DNA of 64,000 nt, taken from NCBI RefSeq assembly GCF_034044715.1, contig NZ_JAXCLW010000009.1, forward strand, positions 1 to 64,000. The letters run 5' to 3'. Every line of letters begins with the position of its first letter. Position 1 is the first letter of the stretch. The notes under the pieces were generated by a model. That model did no database searches and was not told the origin of the DNA. It saw only the letters and a program-made list of their open reading frames with translations. Positions 10,384-20,524 of this stretch are shown piece after piece. Source of the DNA: Dongia_B soli. GTDB taxonomy: Bacteria > Pseudomonadota > Alphaproteobacteria > Dongiales > Dongiaceae. A program made the position numbers and the translations under genes.

Positions 10384-10908
10384 TTAATCCAGATATAGGC
10401 CTTCCTTAGTGTCGTGCATCCGGTTGGGATTTGAGCCAAGTTCCGCCGCATAGTCCGGCGTGTCGAGATCAACCACGAAATAAGCCGGAGGGACGCCGCG
10501 GCGACCAGCGGTGCACTGCTGCGGGTGTTGGATCGCCGATTTCCGCAGAGCGTTAGCGTCGTACATGACCAGCTGGTTTTCCTCGCCCAGGGCCGTACCG
10601 ATCCGCTGACCATTCCGATCAGAGATCAGGAGCTTGCCTTCGTCAGACTTGACGATCCCTTGGTGTGCTCCGCTCGCGTCGTAGATCGCATCGACGCCTG
10701 GCCGCCCGTGCTATCCGCTGTTCCAACGCCCACTTCCAATGAGAGATTCTCGCTGTCGTCGCAAGTCTGGCAGGCCTGCGCGAACAGGTAGAGCCAGCCT
10801 CATTCCGACGACGATGAGCGCGGTCGCGGTCAAGGCCGCTGTCGTGCGTGAGAGGAATAGCGACTCCGCGCTATCAATGCGGCTTGCGCCTCGGTTCCGT
10901 GCCTGCAT
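10384..10908 (-). pseudogene. Frameshifted gene for a membrane-anchored or exported protein
   Basis: Reading the minus strand across three frames gives one coherent product. It starts MQARNRGASRIDSAE at 10908 and runs through a hydrophobic segment (TAALTATALIVVGM). It continues in another frame as LYLFAQACQTCDDSENLS, then in a third as GVDAIYDASGAHQGIVKS and LGEENQLVMYDANALRKS, ending at 10384. Two frameshifts near 10800 and 10705 break it. The family is not recognised. It may be decay inside the element or sequencing error. Confidence 0.4.
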
Positions 10909-10929
10909 GATGTGGATCCTCCGACCGGC

Positions 10930-11215
10930 GATCGTCCAATGTGTTCCGCGCAGAAAGGGAAGGCGTTCATTTTCTCGAACGCGAGCACCATTTCCTCCTT
11001 GACAGGAGGCGTGCCGTAGCTCGAAGCGTCGTGATCGCCGCATAGAGGCGGGCATCGCCCGAGGTAGCGACATAGGTGCTTCTGCCACCGCCAGGGTTGG
11101 CTGCGATGATGACCAACCCTCCGGGGAGGTAACCGTCACCGAGCCATCCGAAAGCCGGCAATGCCGCGTGTTCGCGGTTCGAATCCGGAAGGAGTGTGTC
11201 CTGATTGCCGAAAAT
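10930..11215 (-). pseudogene. Degraded gene, possibly related to the uracil-DNA glycosylase fold
   Basis: The minus strand encodes AIFGNQDTLLPDSNREHAAL, then GYLPGGLVIIAANPGGG and STYVATSGDARLYAAITTLR. It then continues in another frame as VKEEMVLAFEKMNAFPFCAE. The hydrophobic strand followed by NPGGG recalls the motif-A loop of uracil-DNA-glycosylase-like proteins, but this is a weak match. A TAG upstream and a frameshift near 11015 mean no intact frame remains. The 400 bases from here to the CRISPR array (11216-11612) show no gene I can support. Confidence 0.35.
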
Positions 11216-11612
11216 GGCCTCACGACGGATGAGCTAGAGCTCAGCCTAAAGAGTTGCCAATTCCGCTCGGAACCCGCCACGCCGATGTTGCCTCGATCTC
11301 TCTTGTTCATCAGAGCGCCTCCGTCATTCTTGGTGCTTGGATTCTGTCGCCGATGGTCTGCTATTCGTCTTCCTGCTCACGCTTATCTGGAAAAACGGCG
11401 TCAAAATGGGTCCCTTTTGGATGCCGATCACCCCTTAAATGGGGTCCTTATTACATGCGGAAACACACGCCCGCTCGCATGCCGGATATCCCTGAAGCCA
11501 AGAGTGATATCTTCATGTTCGCATGTTCCAGCGGACAAAAGGCAAACCAACGAGAAGGAGATCGGCCACCGCCTCCGGAGCCGCGGGCTTTATGGGCGGT
11601 CTTAGACAATGT

Positions 11613-14600
11613 GTTTCTATCCACGCTCCCGCATGGGGAGCGACACGAGTTGCTTGACGCCTTCCTGGCGCAGCGGAGGTTTCTATCCACGCTCCCGCAT
11701 GGGGAGCGACGTTGTGCGGCGCGAGGATGTTGGCATCGACTTTCAGGTTTCTATCCACGCTCCCGCATGGGGAGCGACGTCAGGATCATTCGCCCTTCGA
11801 CCTGATAGGGATAGTTTCTATCCACGCTCCCGCATGGGGAGCGACGTGTACGGAATCGGTGCCCCGCTGCCATTTGTCAGGTTTCTATCCACGCTCCCGC
11901 ATGGGGAGCGACACCGATCCACCTTCGACCTCGATAGCTGTGTACGGTCTCTATCCACGCTCCCGCATGGGGAGCGACTGCTTTATCTCGTTCATCCCGA
12001 ATATGTCCCGAGGTTTCTATCCACGCTCCCGCATGGGGAGCGACCGGCCATCCGCGCCCTGCCGGCCGAACCGAAGGAGTTTCTATCCACGCTCCCGCAT
12101 GGGGAGCGACCTCTACAGAGGGAAATACTGTGTCGTTTGGCGGGTTTCTATCCACGCTCCCGCATGGGGAGCGACCCATTGGCCCGGGCATCATCAAGCG
12201 TTCAGGAAAGTTTCTATCCACGCTCCCGCATGGGGAGCGACGGCCTCATCCCCTCGGGTTACGCTCACAACTTCGTGTTTCTATCCACGCTCCCGCATGG
12301 GGAGCGACATAAGATGTCGGCTGATGAGTTTCATGCGTTCCATGTTTCTATCCACGCTCCCGCATGGGGAGCGACTGGCCTTCCTTCTCACCCCATGCGT
12401 TCACAAGCTGGTTTCTATCCACGCTCCCGCATGGGGAGCGACAATAACCAACGCAATGGTTCCAGCGGCTTGGGAAGTTTCTATCCACGCTCCCGCATGG
12501 GGAGCGACCTAAGGCATAGGACCAGACGCCGATTCCGGCGAAGTTTCTATCCACGCTCCCGCATGGGGAGCGACACGGTTTGGGCCGTGGCCTGCTCAGC
12601 TATTCCTCGTTTCTATCCACGCTCCCGCATGGGGAGCGACTTCGGGATCTGGTCGCCCTTGTATTCGAGCGAGATGTTTCTATCCACGCTCCCGCATGGG
12701 GAGCGACCTGCAGGCCAGGGCTAAGGCCTGGGGTGACAGGTTGAAAGTTTCTATCCACGCTCCCGCATGGGGAGCGACGCCTCCTGGAACCCGACGCCGA
12801 GATGGTCCGTTATGTTTCTATCCACGCTCCCGCATGGGGAGCGACCTTCGCAGAAGGGCTATCGCTCGCGCCAGGACATGTTTCTATCCACGCTCCCGCA
12901 TGGGGAGCGACTCTTGCAGCACCGATAGGTATTTGACCGACCGCGCGTTTCTATCCACGCTCCCGCATGGGGAGCGACCCTAGCAAGGAGAGAACACCGT
13001 GGCTTACCTCATGTTTCTATCCACGCTCCCGCATGGGGAGCGACTCCTCGCAGGTCATCAGGTCTAACATCGACAATTGTTTCTATCCACGCTCCCGCAT
13101 GGGGAGCGACAAGTGATGACAGAAGAGCAAATCAAACACATGGTGTTTCTATCCACGCTCCCGCATGGGGAGCGACCGCACTCGGTAATCTTATCGGCAA
13201 TCTCCTTCATTGTTTCTATCCACGCTCCCGCATGGGGAGCGACTCACATGCAAGACCGGCCCAGGCCAGTACAAGAAGTTTCTATCCACGCTCCCGCATG
13301 GGGAGCGACAGGCCGAGCGCATGATCAAGCGCCGCGACCTTGACGTTTCTATCCACGCTCCCGCATGGGGAGCGACGGATGGCCGCAAGGTCATTGGCAT
13401 TGGGGAGATGTTTCTATCCACGCTCCCGCATGGGGAGCGACGGGATGTCCGCGCGAACAATTCAGCTGCTATGCCGTTTCTATCCACGCTCCCGCATGGG
13501 GAGCGACCTGGAACGCCCGCCCCACCGCCGCGCCGGATGAGTTTCTATCCACGCTCCCGCATGGGGAGCGACTAAGTCGGACCTGATGATCGGTCTGTCG
13601 CTGAATGTTTCTATCCACGCTCCCGCATGGGGAGCGACGATGCCGGTCGATCTGCGTGGTTTATAATCTTGGGGTTTCTATCCACGCTCCCGCATGGGGA
13701 GCGACCAAGGACCACATGCATTTCGTCAACGTGGCCGCGTTTCTATCCACGCTCCCGCATGGGGAGCGACCGGCATCGACCTGGAGATCGACCGTACCGA
13801 AGCCGTTTCTATCCACGCTCCCGCATGGGGAGCGACGCGCGCTCGGTCAAATACCTGAGTGTGCTGCAAGAGTTTCTATCCACGCTCCCGCATGGGGAGC
13901 GACGCCAGGAGAGCGCGAAAGAGCCATCGGCCAGGATGGTTTCTATCCACGCTCCCGCATGGGGAGCGACCCGGATGGTCATGAGGCCGGTATCATCGAC
14001 ATAGTGTTTCTATCCACGCTCCCGCATGGGGAGCGACTTGTCTTGAAGTATGTTCGAGTAGTCCGCAAGACGTTTCTATCCACGCTCCCGCATGGGGAGC
14101 GACCGGCGTCGCGCTTCAAGCTCGCGGAGCATCAGCGGTTTCTATCCACGCTCCCGCATGGGGAGCGACCTGATGCGGTTGGCGCCGCTCAGTTATTGGG
14201 AAACGTTTCTATCCACGCTCCCGCATGGGGAGCGACCGCCGGTCCAGCTTCCCTGCGTAATGCTGGCATCGTTTCTATCCACGCTCCCGCATGGGGAGCG
14301 ACGCCGTAGCCCGACTGGCTGCTGTCGCCGGCAAAGAGTTTCTATCCACGCTCCCGCATGGGGAGCGACGATGACGCCGCGGGGCTTTCAGATCACCCCC
14401 AAGGTTTCTATCCACGCTCCCGCATGGGGAGCGACGATCCGCGGCAACACCGTTCAAAAGGATGAATCATGTTTCTATCCACGCTCCCGCATGGGGAGCG
14501 ACCTGCCGTCGCCGTCAGTGGCTCGCCGCCGAAGGTGTTTCTATCCACGCTCCCGCATGGGGAGCGACGCGTCGCGTCGTCCAGGTTCCGCTTGCCCTGC

Positions 14601-14836
14601 TCGTTTCTATCCACGCTCCCGCATGGGGAGCGACATGAAGCGGCGCCGGCCTTGAAAATCGGCCTGCGCGTTTCTATCCACGCTCCCGCATGGGGAGCGA
14701 CTGACGATCTCGGCGTCCTTGCCGGAACCCTGCTGGAGGTTTCTATCCACGCTCCCGCATGGGGAGCGACCATATCCATGTGTCTGATTGAACGATTGGT
14801 GCGCGTTTCTATCCACGCTCCCGCATGGGGAGCGAC
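11613..14836 (-). CRISPR. Type I-C CRISPR array, 49 repeats and 48 spacers
   Basis: The 32-bp repeat begins, on the transcribed minus strand, GTCGCTCCCCATGC and ends GTGGATAGAAAC, a type I-C form with a palindromic centre and the conserved GAAAC tail. By hand count there are 49 copies with spacers mostly of 33-36 bases; one of 39 lies at 12708-12746 and one of 37 at 14702-14738. All copies look identical except that at 11947, which has one T-to-C change near its end. The array follows cas2 on the same strand, so the newest spacers should be at 14804 and the oldest at 11645. The unit is near 66 bases, which leaves long false reading frames across the array. Confidence 0.98.
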
Positions 14837-15044
14837 CCCTCGGGCGATAACAGTTTGAGTTCATAACGAAAAGGTCAATTTTTGTGCGAAGCAGGGCCTG
14901 TGGGTGAGGCAGCTATGAGGCGTTTTTGTCGAGCCAAACGATCAAATAACGAAATCAATGACTTGCTGGCGGTGCGAACGTGCCTGGATTCGTGAACATG
15001 CTAGTGGTTCGCACGGGCAGGGCATCGCGGGCCGCTTGCGCTGA
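14837..15044 (-). promoter_or_regulatory. CRISPR leader
   Basis: This 208-base gap separates the cas2 stop from the first (newest) repeat and should hold the array promoter and the Cas1-Cas2 integration signals. Next to the repeat it is A/T-rich on the transcribed strand. Closer to cas2 is an inverted repeat with arms GTGCGAAC (14972-14979) and GTTCGCAC (15007-15014), a feature I recall from other type I-C leaders in the same position. Confidence 0.75.
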
Positions 15045-15335
15045 CTAGACGATGACGGTGCCATTGAGATCGGCTGCGGGCTTGGCGCCGACATGTTCGA
15101 CCCGGCGCTGCCAGTTGGCGCCCAAATGATAATAGCGAAGGCTGTCGCGCTCCGGATCGAGAATGCTTTCAAGCTTCGCCTTCAGTCGTGTCCATTGGGC
15201 AGGATCGACCTCAATCTCAAAGACCGAGAACTGGACGCGTTGGCCATAATCTCGGCAGGCTTTGGCGACCCGACGCAACCGCGTGGCGGCGTTGGCATGC
15301 GTCGTGTCAATGTCATAGGTCACGAGAACCATCAT
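15045..15335 (-). CDS. cas2: CRISPR-associated endonuclease Cas2 (type I-C)
   Basis: This 96-residue protein starts MMVLVTYDID, with Asp8 in the first beta strand as in the Cas2 ferredoxin fold, and contains SVFEIEVDPAQW and RYYHLG. Cas2 dimers bridge two Cas1 dimers and hold the prespacer during spacer integration. The start at 15335 lies four bases after the cas1 stop; longer upstream starts are in-frame but implausible. It is the last cas gene before the leader. Confidence 0.93.
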   Translation of the reverse strand: MMVLVTYDIDTTHANAATRLRRVAKACRDYGQRVQFSVFEIEVDPAQWTRLKAKLESILDPERDSLRYYHLGANWQRRVEHVGAKPAADLNGTVIV

Positions 15336-15339
15336 GGCA

Positions 15340-16374
15340 TCATTTCCAGAACCAGGGTGGATAGGCGTCGATGTCATGGCGTAAATGCCGGGCCAGCAAC
15401 TGCGCCTGTAGATAGGGGACGAGGCCAAGCGGCGCGGTCTCGCCGAGAAAGTCGTGTTTGCGCTCTTCCTTCTTACGCTCCTGCCAGGCCATGAGAACCG
15501 TGCGGCGCGCCTCATCGGACAGTATGACTGCGCCACCGTCACGCGTTTCGAAATCTTTCGCCCGAACTTGCCGGCGATTGACGAGGGAGAGCACCAGGCG
15601 GTCGACGAGGATAGGCCTCAACTCCTCCATGAGGTCGAGCGCCAGGCTCGGTCGGCCCGGACGATCGCGATGAAGGAATCCCACGGCCGGATCGAGGCCC
15701 ACGCTTTCAAGGGCGTTACGGCAGTCGTGCGTGAGAAGCGCATAGAGAAAAGACAGAAGCGCGTTGATCGCATCCAGGGGTGGCCGGCGTGACCGGCCGT
15801 TGAAGCGCAATTGTGGGTCCGGGCTGCGGATCAGAAGATCGAAGACGCCGAAATAGAGATTTGCGGCTTCGCCCTCCGCACCACGCAGGCTATCGATATT
15901 GTGGCTATTCAGTTCACAAGAGCGCAGGATACGGGCGAGCCGGTCGGTCGAACGGCTGATGTCAGCGGCCGCTGCGGTGTCCATCTCCGCGCCATAGTCG
16001 CGTAACGCCCGCATGAGGACAGCACGCTGGTTGGCAATTTTTCCCAACACGATGCTGCGAACGATATCTTCGGGGGCCTCGGAAGCAGCATATTGAGCGC
16101 GTCGCAGCAGCACATTGCCACTGACCGGCCCCTCGATGCGTGCTTGGAAACGTCCGGCGCGGTCGAGCAGCACGACGGTGATACCCGTTGTGGCACAGGC
16201 ACCGATCAGCGCAGGCGAAACGAAAATGGCACCGAAAAGCACCAATGATCCCAGCATATGGAGCGGCATGCGTGCGCGCTCTCTACCATCAACCTCGGCG
16301 ACGAGATTTTCCCCGTCTTTACGCAGGCTGGCACCTTCCGTGGTGATGTAGACGGTGTTGAGCAGCTTTTTCAT
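15340..16374 (-). CDS. cas1: CRISPR-associated endonuclease Cas1 (type I-C)
   Basis: This 344-residue protein has the Cas1 fold. Candidate metal ligands are visible: Glu167 in RGAEGEAA, His235 in VGFLHRDRPG, and Asp247/Glu250 in LALDLMEELRP. Cas1 integrates spacers at the leader end of the array. Its start overlaps the cas4 stop by four bases. The active-site residues look intact, so adaptation is plausibly functional. Confidence 0.95.
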   Translation of the reverse strand: MKKLLNTVYITTEGASLRKDGENLVAEVDGRERARMPLHMLGSLVLFGAIFVSPALIGACATTGITVVLLDRAGRFQARIEGPVSGNVLLRRAQYAASEAPEDIVRSIVLGKIANQRAVLMRALRDYGAEMDTAAAADISRSTDRLARILRSCELNSHNIDSLRGAEGEAANLYFGVFDLLIRSPDPQLRFNGRSRRPPLDAINALLSFLYALLTHDCRNALESVGLDPAVGFLHRDRPGRPSLALDLMEELRPILVDRLVLSLVNRRQVRAKDFETRDGGAVILSDEARRTVLMAWQERKKEERKHDFLGETAPLGLVPYLQAQLLARHLRHDIDAYPPWFWK

Positions 16375-17057
16375 GCTGATCCCTTATCCGCCAGAACGTC
16401 GGTCAGCATGCGGCTGCGCCAGGCCTTGGCCGATTGAGCGCCCGCTCGAGGACGGCAAAGCTCGATCAGCGAGCAGGCACGGCAGAGCCCGGCACGGTAG
16501 GTGGCTGGTGGCGTCTCGAGTGAGGTGAAGATCGCGCGCAACTGATCTATCGTTTCCTGGGTCAGCCTTCTGAGCTCGGCATCGAATGGTATCTCTACCC
16601 GCCGCTTTGTTTCACCGTAATACAGGGCACCTGCCGGGACGGGGTGGCCTGTCATCTCTTCGAGGCATAGCCCCTGGGCGCAAAGCTGGACGTCATCTGC
16701 CTGGTGTCGCTTGGGCTTGCCGCGCTTGAATTCGACAGGGTAGGGCGTTTCACCATTCTCGCCCTGACGAAATTCCACCATATCCGCCACCCCGGTGATG
16801 CCGAGGCGGATTGAGGCGATGGGCAAGGCGGACACCCTGCGGATATCGCGCAACCGTCGGTCACCCGGCCGGTCGGCGGCGATGTGCATGACATGCCCTT
16901 CGGCTGTCAGACGGTTGTCCGCCCATAGCTTCTCGAGATGGATCAGCGCCGCCTGCCTTAAACAATAAACAGCATGCTGAAGTGCCGAAATCGGGATGGG
17001 TTCGCCCCTCCATTCTTCGGCATCTCCCACCACGGATGGCATGATGCCTTCCGTCAC
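16371..17057 (-). CDS. cas4: CRISPR-associated exonuclease Cas4 (type I-C)
   Basis: This 228-residue protein has the Cas4 layout. Cys in AVYCLRQAAL near the N-terminus and CRACSLIELC near the C-terminus supply four Cys for an iron-sulfur cluster. A RecB-type nuclease core lies between them, with ITGVADMVEF, PVEFKRGK and QLCAQGLCLEE. Cas4 trims prespacers and helps select PAM and orientation. It begins two bases after the cas7 stop and overlaps cas1. Confidence 0.94.
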   Translation of the reverse strand: MTEGIMPSVVGDAEEWRGEPIPISALQHAVYCLRQAALIHLEKLWADNRLTAEGHVMHIAADRPGDRRLRDIRRVSALPIASIRLGITGVADMVEFRQGENGETPYPVEFKRGKPKRHQADDVQLCAQGLCLEEMTGHPVPAGALYYGETKRRVEIPFDAELRRLTQETIDQLRAIFTSLETPPATYRAGLCRACSLIELCRPRAGAQSAKAWRSRMLTDVLADKGSA

Positions 17058-17059
17058 CG

Positions 17060-18016
17060 CTATAGCCGCTCAATGATCTCAATGCCTTCCGGCAAGTCGG
17101 TCCGGTCGATGTCAATGCGGTAATCCGCGAATTTGCGTGCCGGCGGATAATTGTCGATGCCTCGATCATCCACAGACCGGAATTCCCCGTCGATGTCACG
17201 GCCGATGCGTACGCGCTCGAAGAGCTTGTGCGCCGAAGCGTTGCCGAGCGCGCTGGCGTGTTTGAAGACAATCAGCTTGCGGCTGGCCATTTCACCGCGG
17301 GCGGCGGAACGGTCATGCTCGAACATGGATTCGAAAGCCTGGAATAGCACATCGAGATCCGCTTCGGAAAATCCCGTGCGTTCGGCCAGCTTCGCCGAGA
17401 TGAAGCCGTGGCTGCGATAGAGACCATAAGGCACGATATGTTTGCGGCCCATGGTCCGGTTATCGGTCCGTTCGTTGATTTCCTCGCCGCCTTCGGCACG
17501 CTGTTTCTTTTCGGCCTCATTGGTGGCCGCCATGCGGGTGATGGATATTTCCTGCGGCACAATCGGTTCGATGGAGGCACCGAAGGTCAACTGTACCGGC
17601 CCGCGCACTTGGCCGGCATTGATCCCGGTCGACATCACCGCGCCAAATGTGCGCACGTCGAAGAAATTGTCGCACATGAAACTGGTCAAGCTTTTCGCCT
17701 CTTCATCGCTTTTCGGGTTGAGCTTGGCATCCTTGGCTGCCTTCCCGTCTGTTGGCCGCAAGGCAATATAGGCTTTGCGGTGCTGCTCGTTGAGGATGGC
17801 GCCTTCCTGGACATAGATGTTGAAGCGGGGTTCACCGGCCTTGGCGATGTCGATATAGTTCCGTACTTTCCGTTTCAGACTCACATCGGACACTAGCCCA
17901 TGATTGGTTTCAGGATCGAGCCGAGGTAGGTTGCCGGCATCGGGGTCGCCATTGGGATTGCCGCGTGTAACATCGAACAGCAGCACGAAATCGTAGCGAT
18001 TTTTAATGGAGGTCAT
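17060..18016 (-). CDS. cas7: Cas7 (Csd2) backbone subunit of type I-C Cascade
   Basis: This 318-residue protein begins MTSIKNRYDFVLLFDVTRGNPNGDPDAGNLPR, the characteristic N-terminus of Cas7/Csd2 (written here only as identification of FDVTRGNPNGDP). It contains FDVRTFGAVMSTGINAGQVRGP, split here as RTFGAVMS and GQVRGPVQLTF, typical of the RAMP fold that coats crRNA. The ATG overlaps the cas8c stop. Several copies per complex bind the spacer part of the crRNA. Confidence 0.95.
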   Translation of the reverse strand: MTSIKNRYDFVLLFDVTRGNPNGDPDAGNLPRLDPETNHGLVSDVSLKRKVRNYIDIAKAGEPRFNIYVQEGAILNEQHRKAYIALRPTDGKAAKDAKLNPKSDEEAKSLTSFMCDNFFDVRTFGAVMSTGINAGQVRGPVQLTFGASIEPIVPQEISITRMAATNEAEKKQRAEGGEEINERTDNRTMGRKHIVPYGLYRSHGFISAKLAERTGFSEADLDVLFQAFESMFEHDRSAARGEMASRKLIVFKHASALGNASAHKLFERVRIGRDIDGEFRSVDDRGIDNYPPARKFADYRIDIDRTDLPEGIEIIERL

Positions 18017-19791
18017 AGGGTGGCGTCCTCCGTGGCAGTGGTGTCTGAATTCGTGGCTTCTGAAGCCGTGGTATCAGATTTGATGAAGAAGGCGTTGCGC
18101 TGGTGGTAATAGCCGAGCCCGAACAAAGCCTGATCCTGGGCGGATAGAGATGCCGGGAAGGGGTCATTGCTTGGACTCATTCGGTCGAGAATGGCGCCGA
18201 TAATCGTGTCGAGATATTTGCGGCGACCGGGATTCTGCTTGCCCACCTTGGAGAGGTGATTGGCAGAACCTTTGTCCAGCACGGTAAAAACACGGCGTGG
18301 CGTGGCGGACGCGGCGCCATAGAATTTATCCTTGATGGTGGCATTGACATTGCGCCCCAGTGCCTCCGTCTGGGCCTTTTCGTAGGCGGCAAAGAGCCGG
18401 CCCAATAAATAGCCCTTATTGTCGTTTTGCGGATCGAGTGACACGGGAGCCTCCTTTGTCCTGTCGAAATTTCGAATAAGCACGGCGCGCAGCATCCCGA
18501 CCCGCAATGCGTTTATGTCCTTGTCGGCGCGAATGCGCATGAGAACGGTGGAGAGCAGTGTCGCCGGATATCGCGTACCGGCCAGGATCGCCCGCATCCA
18601 GTCGCCGGCAAGGTTTGGCGGCACGTTCTCGCGCTTGCCGAGCACGGCGGTTTCCACGAGATAGCGCCATAGGGGCGGATATCCCTCGTGCGGTGGCGGC
18701 ACGATCGCGGTATCGGCGATGTAGCGCTGGTAATTTTCCGCCAATCGGCCGAACGTGTCTTCAAACCAGAAGCGGATTGATATCCGTGCCGCGTTGGGGG
18801 CCAGGCCCAGCACGTAGAACCGGACGCCCTCGGCCAGTTGGGGGTTGAAATCGCTCAAGCGCTCGCCCTTGCGCATGCGAGCGAGAATGTCGCCGATCTT
18901 TTGATTTTCCGTCACCACATCGACGGCATTCAGCATGGCGCTGAAGATGCTCTCCGCATCATCGGCGAGAGAGGTCTCGGATGCGTCGGCCCAAAATACC
19001 GTCGAGGCATCGCCGATCTGCAGGCGATTCTTGCTGTCACTACCGAGGAAGGTATTGAGCGCCGTCGTGTATTTGAACGTGGCGGCTTCGGAGACGGGCG
19101 CATTATCGCCTTGTTCGTGATTGTACGAGGCAAAGGCATCCAAATTAAAGGACACGATGGACGCGCCGGAGGATTGGGCGCCCCATACACCCTTAATGGC
19201 AGGATGTAGTCGCGCGATGGGCCCGGCTTCGCCCGTCACCAGACATAGGGCGTCCGGACTGTCGCCTTTTTGGGCGCCTGAGCCAGCCCAGGCGGTTTGG
19301 GCCGCAGGCCGGTCATGCAAGAAAATATTTTGCCGGCGGTCTTCCTCGAGAACGAAGACGACATTCTGGTCTCTCATCTCCTGGGGCCAAAGCGGGGGAG
19401 CGAAATGTGCGGCGGCCCAATTGTCCAGAAACAGGAGAAAGGCTTTCAGCCCCGCATCTTGCGTCGCGCCGATCGCGTCCCGGTGATAGCGGATAAAGGC
19501 GGCATGCTCTTCGGCGGTGCGCTTGCCCTCACCGGCTGTGACGCCGAGGACATAGGCTGTCTTGTCCCACAGGAAATTGGGAGCGATGCCCACCGTCCGC
19601 TTTGCCGGTTGGGGTACCTGCATCATCCTTGGCGCCTTTTTCTTGCCTTCGCCGCGCAGGTCGATGACATGGGCGACGGTCCCATCGGGGTTGAGCGAGA
19701 TCGCGAAACCGATTTTCTCGGAGGAATAGCCGAAGGGCGGCGCGCCCGGCAGACGGTCATAGGCGCGGGCCAGGGAAGACAAGATGGTCAT
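18013..19791 (-). CDS. cas8c: Cas8c (Csd1) large subunit of type I-C Cascade
   Basis: This 592-residue protein has the length and opening of Cas8c/Csd1 (SLARAYDRLPGAPPFGYSSEK; GEGKKKAPRMMQVP). It also has the family's ALNTFLGSDSKNRLQIGD and VFWADA stretch in the middle and YLLGRLFAAYEKAQ near residue 455. Cas8c recognises the PAM, opens the target and recruits Cas3; in type I-C an internal start in this gene commonly also yields Cas11. No frame break is seen. It overlaps both cas5c and cas7 by four bases, so the effector genes are tightly coupled. Confidence 0.94.
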   Translation of the reverse strand: MTILSSLARAYDRLPGAPPFGYSSEKIGFAISLNPDGTVAHVIDLRGEGKKKAPRMMQVPQPAKRTVGIAPNFLWDKTAYVLGVTAGEGKRTAEEHAAFIRYHRDAIGATQDAGLKAFLLFLDNWAAAHFAPPLWPQEMRDQNVVFVLEEDRRQNIFLHDRPAAQTAWAGSGAQKGDSPDALCLVTGEAGPIARLHPAIKGVWGAQSSGASIVSFNLDAFASYNHEQGDNAPVSEAATFKYTTALNTFLGSDSKNRLQIGDASTVFWADASETSLADDAESIFSAMLNAVDVVTENQKIGDILARMRKGERLSDFNPQLAEGVRFYVLGLAPNAARISIRFWFEDTFGRLAENYQRYIADTAIVPPPHEGYPPLWRYLVETAVLGKRENVPPNLAGDWMRAILAGTRYPATLLSTVLMRIRADKDINALRVGMLRAVLIRNFDRTKEAPVSLDPQNDNKGYLLGRLFAAYEKAQTEALGRNVNATIKDKFYGAASATPRRVFTVLDKGSANHLSKVGKQNPGRRKYLDTIIGAILDRMSPSNDPFPASLSAQDQALFGLGYYHQRNAFFIKSDTTASEATNSDTTATEDATL

Positions 19792-20456
19792 CGCAACACC
19801 TCCGGTGTGTCGGGGGCAGGGATTCTGACAATGCCTTTTTCGAGCTTGGCACGGAAATAGAGCGAGGGCTTGCCGGGTGCCGCATGATCGATATCGTAGA
19901 GCATGAAGCCGAGATCCCGGCTTTCGTCGATCGTGGGCGGCAGAGGCGCATCCGGCGGCAGAAGCTCGAAATCGGCCGCGAATTCGCGGGTGCCAAGGCA
20001 GGGCTGATGAAATGTCTGCCCACGCGCCGCGCGGCGATTGAAGATATCGAGATGCTTGCCCTCGTTATCGTCGGGACCGGCTTTCGATGTCATGTCGAAA
20101 TGCGCCTCGATGACATAGGCGACATCGGCCAATACCAAAGAAGCCCGTTGCTGCCGGTCTTCTTCCACCTTGAACACCAGCCCATCGAGGCTGGCCCGCT
20201 TTATCGCCGTCTTGACGTTGCGGGTCGAAACCTTGCTGCCGACCTCATTTCGCCGAATGGATTGGAACTGGATAGGCTTCAGGACATGGATCGCATCGAT
20301 CCACCACATGATGGCCGGTTTCCAATGGATCGCTTCCAGAATGCCGCGTGCCGCCGAAGGCGTCATGACGTCATAGGAGACACGCTCAACTTTCATCTCA
20401 GGCCGGGTGAAGCAGGCATGTTTGCCGGATACCCGAAGTCGAATGCCATAAGCCAT
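19788..20456 (-). CDS. cas5c: Cas5c (Cas5d), crRNA-processing subunit
   Basis: The gene starts at the ATG at 20456 (MAYGIRLRVSGKHACF), preceded by GAGGATATT, giving 222 residues; the frame stays open upstream but without a family match. It has the Cas5 RAMP N-terminus, KVERVSYDVMTPSAARGILE and a C-terminal GFMLYDID. Type I-C has no Cas6, and Cas5c cuts pre-crRNA in the repeat hairpin. None of the genes here resembles Cas6, which fits. The gap to cas3 is 68 bases. Confidence 0.93.
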   Translation of the reverse strand: MAYGIRLRVSGKHACFTRPEMKVERVSYDVMTPSAARGILEAIHWKPAIMWWIDAIHVLKPIQFQSIRRNEVGSKVSTRNVKTAIKRASLDGLVFKVEEDRQQRASLVLADVAYVIEAHFDMTSKAGPDDNEGKHLDIFNRRAARGQTFHQPCLGTREFAADFELLPPDAPLPPTIDESRDLGFMLYDIDHAAPGKPSLYFRAKLEKGIVRIPAPDTPEVLR

Positions 20457-20524
20457 ATAATATCCTCGCAATTCTTTAGGCGAGCCCGCAAATTCCGGGG
20501 GTGGTGGTGCGCAAGGTGGCCTTA

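Noticed and set aside
11609..14858. Long reading frames of repeated FYPRSRMGSD, STLPHGER or SIHAPAWGA peptides
   Set aside because: They are the CRISPR repeat read in several frames. The 66-base unit is a multiple of three, so frames stay open by chance.
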